The position numbers and the translations under genes are program-made. A DNA stretch of 64,000 bases from Orbilia blumenaviensis (taxonomy: Eukaryota > Ascomycota > Orbiliomycetes > Orbiliales > Orbiliaceae): NCBI GenBank assembly GCA_036872755.1, contig JAVHNS010000008.1:1302001-1366000 (forward strand), written 5' to 3'. Positions 58,095 to 64,000 of the stretch are shown piece after piece; positions within the stretch are counted from its first letter, which is position 1; every line of letters begins with the position of its first letter. A model generated the notes under the pieces. The model saw only the letters and a program-made list of their open reading frames with translations. It searched no databases and was not told the origin of the DNA.

Positions 58095-61015
58095 CTACAT
58101 TTTTTGGTAGTTTTGCCTCCCGCCTTGGCCGTTGGGTCCGAAATTTTGACTCCAACCAGCCCCATTGCCTCTATTTCTCGAAGGGCGCTGTGATGTTCCA
58201 GCCATTGTCTCCCAGAAGTCGGGCTCCGCCTGTCGAGTTATCCCAGTGTCAGCTTGAGCTTGCTGCTTTCGTCTTCTAGGTCTAGGGCGCCGGTTGATGA
58301 CATTCCAATCGTCTTCATTATCAACCATTTCCTCAGATACTTCGCCAACGGTTGGTGCCTTTTCTTCTTCCGGTTCCACCACTGGCTCAATAACGGTGTC
58401 CTCAGTCTCAAGGAGTGGAGCTAACACTTGTGCTGGCATATCTTCTGCTGATTCAAGGACCGGAGCCTCAGACTGAAAAATTCGGTCCGATAACTGTAAC
58501 GGTCTTCGCGCTGCAGGTGCAGCTGGTTGGCCTCCAAAAGCACTTGAAGTCAAGCTAAGCCTAGAATTTGAACGAGCAGATGAGTCGATCGATGGTTGCT
58601 CTGGTGGTTCTGGGTTCTCTGGATATAATATAGAGGTCAGTCGCAGATCCTTTCAATAAATTACCAAAAACGATCCTAGGATAGTATCGCACGTACGCTG
58701 AGTCAATGGAACAATGAACGGAACAGATTCCGTGTTAAAGCCGAATAATCCTCGACCAGGGGTTCCTCTTCTTGGTCGCAGATTTGATGGGACGATTCCC
58801 TCCTCATCAAAATCAGTTCCCCGAAGTGTCCTCAACCTCGGAGACTCGGAAAACGCTTGCGCATCTGCATTAATATCCGCGGTGCTAAGAGCTAGTTCTC
58901 GAAGCAAAGCCAACGGCTCTTCTAGACCAGATGATAGGGCAAAACGAAGTGATGGATCGATATCCGATTCTTCAACTCCAATCATTGCCTCGGCCGCTTC
59001 GTTTCCATCAACAGGAGCGGATACTGTAGAGGCAATCTGCTGGACAATATCATCGAATGATTCCTGACGGACTGGATTGCCCAACCCTGGCGGCTGACTC
59101 AACTCGGACTCTGTATCTTCGATGGCATTGACATCATCGTTCCATTGTGCAAGCTCGGGAGAGGCTTCGTATATTTCTTCAATTTCAACTTCTTCAGGCT
59201 GTTCGGTTAGAACTTGAAGGTCCTGGGGGGCGTAAAACGACTGCTGCCCTCTATTGCTACCAATAACACCGGCACCTTTGTCTGGTATGATATCGGTGCC
59301 GTAAATATCACCAATAGTGTTGTACCTGATGTCTTCATACAAATCGGCTACGAGTCGGTCTTCCTCACCGGGCCCTCCAAGAGGGAGACTTTCGCTCAAG
59401 CCGGCCATTTTGGGAACACCGGGGAAGAAACCACTGGTTATGAGTTCCTCTTCGCTGATATATTCGGGGTCCTGTGATTTGTGCATTGTGTCAATAGCCC
59501 GAGCGAGTCCGTCGTATTCGATACCCGACTCTATATCTGGACTCCTTGTTCTGTCGCCGATTTGTCCAATCGTCCCTTTATTATCGCCCGAGGCAGTATT
59601 AGCAATAAGATCCTCGACAGAAATCTCCTGAGCTCCCTCGAGAAGAGAGTTTATAGAGCCCACGCTTCCTTCCTGAGTAAAGTCGGGCCGCACCACCCCT
59701 TGAGCCTCTACTGTCACTTCATCATCTATGACCTGTCGAGGCGGCTCAGCAAAGAGGTTCGAATCCGAAAATTGATCGTTAGTAGGGTACTCCTCAACAA
59801 ATTCAGTGGTTATTATGTTATTCGCTGGTTCTGGTTCTGTTGATACTGGAGCGTTCGCTGCCTTATTGGTCCCGCTTCTGAATCCAGTGATACGGCTTGT
59901 AGCCGGTATCATGGCTTCTTCTTCTTGACCCATGGATCCGTCTACAACCGGAAGGGTGTTACCAGCGCCGATAGCCCCACCAGTGTATGGATCATCGGCT
60001 TGGAGTTGGTCCCAGGGAACCGCTTCATCTTGTTCCTCTTCACCACCGGTAGCAGTCAAGAGCAAAACATCGTCGTTAGGAGCGTTTATTGTGACTAAAA
60101 GTGCATATGCGCCTGGAACGCCCTCTACGTCTCTATGTCGACTAGAAGCTATTAATTTGAGATGGTATTAATAGAAGATTCGTGTCATATGCCAATTCAA
60201 AATGCTAATATATAATATATGGAGCTTGGGGAAAGGGGGGGTCGGGTTGCGGTCCTTACTAAATAATCTATAGTAGCCGACCGCTCTCTGATTAGAGCCG
60301 ATAAATTGCATGATATCTCCAGGGAAAACACGGCCCCTTTGGGTTCCATATCGCGGAAGACGCTTTCGGTGACCGGTTGTAAAGCTATGTTATGGCATAT
60401 TAACGGTTCAGAACGTCGACCTCAAATATACACACCGATTTCTAATAACCTTGAAACCAAGCGTATAATTTTTCGACCGAACTTACATCGCTTTGGAGTA
60501 CCGTTTCGGTTCTCCCATGTCCCCGAGTACCAGACGCTCCGCACCCTGTAGAGCTTCGGGAGTAGAATCGAAGTGTATAGCCCTGCCATCCGGCGCCTCA
60601 AGGGAAAAGTAGTCGAATACTGTTGGAAATTCGAAAGTTGGCTGGCTACCATGCCTCGACTGTCTCTCAGAGGCAGGGGTGGACTCTCGGACAAAGTCCC
60701 ACTCGTCACCACCACCGTAATCGTCACAGGTTGTTTCATCACTAATCTCAGCCATGAAGACATCGTTTGTCTGGGATTCTACGGGGTAGCAAACTAGTGA
60801 ACTATAGGGTCAGTAGGCTGGTCTCTGTCTGATAAGGGTGTATTCATTGCAAAATAATGTATATCAATAACAAACATACGTCTTAATACTTTCTCGTAGT
60901 TAGGACCCGAAACCGCTGGGAAAGTTGCATCTACGAACGAGGCATCTTGGGCTGAGACCACTGGCGCCAAGAGAGCCCACAATTGAAGAGACATAAAAAG
61001 CCATGATTTCGACAT
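58095..61015 (-). CDS. Secreted protein G, 847 residues, acidic tail
   Basis: Exons 61015-60880, 60793-60487, 60384-60260, 60148-58697 and 58618-58095 total 2,544 nt (847 residues), every junction in phase. No known family recognised. Signal-like N-terminus (MSKSWLFMSLQLWALLAPVVSA) then QDASFVDATF. The first 230 residues form a mixed, probably folded region: LCYPVESQTNDVFMAEI, a cysteine in TTCDDYGGGDEW, FDYFSLEAPDG, FPGDIMQFIGSNQRAVGYYRL, then GAYALLVTINAPNDDVLLLTA. FPGDIMQF resembles HGDILWP of protein F, and the overall plan is alike, but the relation is unproven. The remaining 600 residues are acidic, rich in Glu, Asp, Pro and Ser with few hydrophobics, ending in a basic Arg/Lys patch (NRRPRPRRRKQQ) and a Gly/Asn/Gln-rich tip. 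Confidence 0.7.
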
Positions 61016-61954
61016 GGTAGTAGGATTTCTAATAGGCTAACGTCTGCACCTAACGATCGAGTACAGGATTAATATGCCAAATTCATACGTCCAGATAGAT
61101 TGATATTGAAAACTTGAAGCTGTAAAAGTAGTAAATAGAAGTCGAGACACATGGATTCCATATCTACCCTACGCATGGCCACGCTCCTAGGGCCATGTGC
61201 GTCAATATCAACTTATGCGAAATTATATTATCTCACTCGAAGGTGCTCCAGCCCATGAACCGGTTTCAGACGGCTCAGCTGGGCGTAAAGAGAATACTAC
61301 CTCGATGTCGAACCACGATAGCTCATATTCCTAGGAACTCAAAAACTAGCTATGGCATCGAACGCTTAGGCCATTTTATGTACCGCAGTATATATAACTA
61401 CCAGCCCCGGTTCCTAGGCCTGATGCCCGAAAGCATCATCCTACGATGCGTTGTTGTTGTATTTCGACCACGTTGTATTTTTGTTCAAACAACACTTTCT
61501 GGAATCAATTTTACCCTTCCTTTGAATCATGAGCTTAACCCTCATTAAAAACTTATAATTACCGAGCTCGAACCCATTACGGACACAGCTAATTCCAACT
61601 TTATCAAACGCCTGTAACCCATTATCTACAGCTGTCTCAGCTCAAAGTATTAATCTTACTTCTATTTTTTTTTTTAATTCTTATTTAGCGGTAAAATACA
61701 GGAGACTTGCCTTTAATTAGACCACGACATGGTACTACCGAAAGAATCGTCCATCGACATCCCATCACACACAATTGTGATATATCTAAAAATTCATAAA
61801 ACCACACTCATGAGATGGAGGTTTTGTATATGTTTGGCTAGCTGGATACCTTGATACACCAGTTATGCTTTGTGCAATTTCGTTGATCGATACAGCCAGA
61901 CGATCGACGATCGTACGAAGCCCGCTCCAAAACTCGACCATATATCTTCCCAAA

Positions 61955-62115
61955 CTACTAGGTATTTACCGCAGGGGGTTTGGGTACTTTTCCGAGACTG
62001 CTCCCGAATAATAAAACATTTTAAAAAGAAAGCAAGCCGCCTTATTGTCTTTGAAGTTGTTTTTTATACTGTTTTAAGTTCCCTTTTTTCTATAAACCGT
62101 CTTGAGAAACCAGCC
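61955..62115 (+). repeat. Diverged second copy of part of the 21.4-21.6 kb sequence
   Basis: Shares ordered short words with the earlier locus: a TACC-G-AGGGGGTT-GG word (61967 against about 21424) and TACTGTTTTAAGTTC (about 62067 against 21520), separated by about 100 nt in both. Between them the match is poor. Possibly two old copies of one dispersed element. Confidence 0.4.
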
Positions 62116-62496
62116 AAAACCCCGTACGGTAAGTATAAAAGAACTAAGCAATCTCTTGGGGCTAATTTACTTCAGCCCCAACCAGCCAGATAGCATCCCT
62201 CCAGCGGAAGACTAATCGGGTGAGTGGCATCGCGGCGCGGTCATCCCAAGACCACAACGCCGTTTATAGATTTATTTATCTGCTCGCCTTCTCCAATCGG
62301 GTGTACTTTTCTCAGGTAATTAGTCGCTGCTACAGCTATCCCCACTGTAGTCTAGTCTTGTAACGAGACCGCTGTAGCCTATATTCTAGCGATTGTGATT
62401 TACCAACCATGTTTCACACCCGTCTCCAAGATCCCGGGCCGTGGTACGCAGCTGTATCACAAATTCCCTTCATGCTGATATCTTCAAGGCGAAACT

Positions 62497-62955
62497 TCAT
62501 GTATACTTGGCACCGGTCACACGAAAGATATAGTAAATATCTCCATCATTCCAGAATGATCCGCGAGAAATCCAGATGCTGTTAGTGATCTTCGTGCCAC
62601 CCACATGGAAGAAAAGGTCCGTATTTACGAGTTTCACCCACCACTATTATGACCGCAGACCCCGATTCAGCTAAGAGGATATATTCCCTGGTCGAAATTT
62701 TTGGGAAGGGTTCATGGTAGAATAAGGCCTTGAAGTTCGGAAACCTCGCCACTATCACTGATTACCAAAAATACAAGTTCCGACGAAAAGCGTTTGGCAG
62801 CTCTTTTTCAAGCTCGAACTTAAAGGTTTTGGAGCCAGTAGCATGTAGGAACGTGGGACTCTGTTTCCAGAAGGTTTGGAGGCGACTCCAGAATAGCGAA
62901 ACTGTGGACATTAGCAATGTATTAATGTACGATTGATTCAATAGGAAACCCCATT
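62497..62955 (-). pseudogene. Possible decayed coding region, frames split
   Basis: Three consecutive protein-like segments in different frames on minus. One at about 62955-62757 includes LHATGSKTFKFELEKELPNA and stops at TAA. One at about 62765-62610 includes LFYHEPFPKISTREYILLAE and SGSAVIIVV. One at 62643-62497 includes DLFFHVGG, SIWISRGSFW and IYYIFRVTGAKYT and ends at TGA. They could be exons whose splice sites I cannot find, or a frameshifted relic. Further minus frames lie at 63093-63296 and 63386-63622. Family not recognised. Confidence 0.25.
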
Positions 62956-64000
62956 AGTTCGGAACTGCATCAATCTCGTTCCAATGTCTGGGATCCAGGA
63001 CCAAATTCCCTCTTTTTAAAATATTGAATGGCTCCTTTCATTCATTCCCCATCCTACGATTCAATGGTTTTATGGAGCTAAAGACTTGTTATTCAGTTAT
63101 GGCACCAAAGCACTCGCCGACCTCGCATTATTCCTGAGAAAGGACGGTCGGCTCCTCGGGCAATATCTACATCCTGCAGGGATCGAATGCCTAGCTCGGC
63201 CATGTAGTATTCACAGGGATCCAAAGTTTTTCGATGAACCGCTGGAGTGAGTCCAAGAAACCCTAAGCGGCCCCTATTTTCACCTGAGCTAATCATGCTC
63301 CAGGTTCAAACCATAGAGATGGCTTAATGCCACTAGAGAAATGTAGTCTTCCATGCTGGCCATCGGCGGAGCATCCAGAGGTAATCTAAATATATCTTGA
63401 ATCATATTCACACGCTAGAGCAACGTAAACTCTGCTGCTCTTGTCCTCACTGTAGTCTGCATAGGCCAAAAATTTGGCAATGATGGAACTTCGCCTCGCT
63501 GCTTCTACGATGCTCAAATGCTTGCGGGGCGCAGAACCTTCTGATTCGAATTCGTGCACAGATGAGAGCATGAAAATTGAGGAGCAATATCTTATCCATC
63601 CATCCAAAAGACAATAAATCAAACTAGAACAAAGGAAAGACCAAGGAAAGGGACTCAGGCATTTTCGGTCGGGGTTTGTCCTAGTAAAGCCATACCACAG
63701 GACTGGATCTTAGAGGCTATGGTTCCATGCAAGTACAGATATATTAGGATAGGTATATTCCTTTGAAATAGATACAAGATGGGAGAACACGCATTAAGTG
63801 GGGTATTATTCCTTCATCCATGTTCAACAAGGTTTGCCATGTTACATCACAAAGTTGCATTTTGTCGCGTGAATTCCATGACATTATAACGCCAAAAGGT
63901 ATCTCGCTTCATATACAGTGTTAGAATCACGCTTTCCGCGGCGGGAATCGCCATATCATTCTAAAGCTCCACTTAAACTAGTAGTTCCTACCCAGGTGTT

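Larger units (their letters stand above)
61016..64000. other. Gene-poor right edge
   Basis: About 3 kb with no firm gene. It holds G's promoter, a sequence at about 61955-62115 resembling the 21.4-21.6 kb stretch, and several short minus-strand frames (62497-63622) that might be a decayed gene. The window ends before any clear gene. Confidence 0.5.

Noticed and set aside
1..64000. CRISPR arrays, bacterial operons, prophage
   Set aside because: All well-supported genes are fungal with spliceosomal introns; no regularly spaced repeats were seen.

Overview
The window is nuclear DNA of a filamentous ascomycete (Pezizomycotina). The genes have short introns (mostly 54-160 nt) with GTAAGT/GTATGT-type donors. 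The gene set is fungal: a split Zn2Cys6 regulator, an Ssh4/Ear1-type SPRY protein, an Scs7-type sphingolipid hydroxylase, a Pde1-type phosphodiesterase, Sec63, a full-size MDR-type ABC transporter and runs of F-box genes. Nothing fixes the order. The lineage-restricted secreted proteins would fit Orbiliomycetes (nematode-trapping fungi) or a neighbour, but that is a guess. Exon boundaries were set by hand from splice signals and checked by reading phase.

Layout. 1-3.5 kb: 5' part of an ABC multidrug transporter (minus, runs off the left edge). 5.3-6.1 kb: ribosomal protein S5/uS7 (minus). 7.2-10.0 kb: an eight-exon Zn2Cys6 transcription factor. 10.9-12.3 kb: a PAP2-type lipid phosphatase. 12.6-20.3 kb: five intronless, co-directional genes for related secreted proteins (families labelled A-E here). 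20.85 kb: an intron-containing tRNA-Lys(UUU). 21-25.8 kb: a gene-poor stretch with simple repeats and a dense cluster of a GTCTTAA heptamer. 25.9-31.7 kb: conserved housekeeping genes (SPRY/PY-motif adaptor, proteasome-assembly chaperone 4, fatty acid 2-hydroxylase). 33.0-43.1 kb: four co-directional F-box genes with the same three-exon plan. 44.4-46.0 kb: low-affinity cAMP phosphodiesterase. 46.7-49.0 kb: a sixth, much larger secreted family member (F) with coiled-coil and Met-Tyr-Gly-Asn repeats. 49.6-53.6 kb: a small predicted GPI-type protein and a thaumatin-like protein. 55.2-57.6 kb: Sec63. 58.1-61.0 kb: a five-exon, 847-residue secreted acidic protein (minus). 61-64 kb: no convincing gene, but a possible decayed reading frame and a second, diverged copy of part of the 21.4-21.6 kb sequence.

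The most interesting content is the secreted family. Members A-E, and more distantly F, share an N-terminal domain of about 150 residues. It starts just after the signal peptide with an aromatic-acidic-Ile-Ala/Gly-Phe motif, holds two cysteines about 45-75 residues apart, and has a Pro-x-Tyr/Phe-Ile-Ala-x-Tyr strand just before the second cysteine. Low-complexity acidic tails of very different length follow. I recognise no known family. The tandem layout, lack of introns and fast divergence suggest an expanding set of secreted, effector-like or wall-associated proteins. The secretory and wall-related genes elsewhere (Sec63, thaumatin-like, GPI-type, Scs7) are ordinary neighbours with no proven link.
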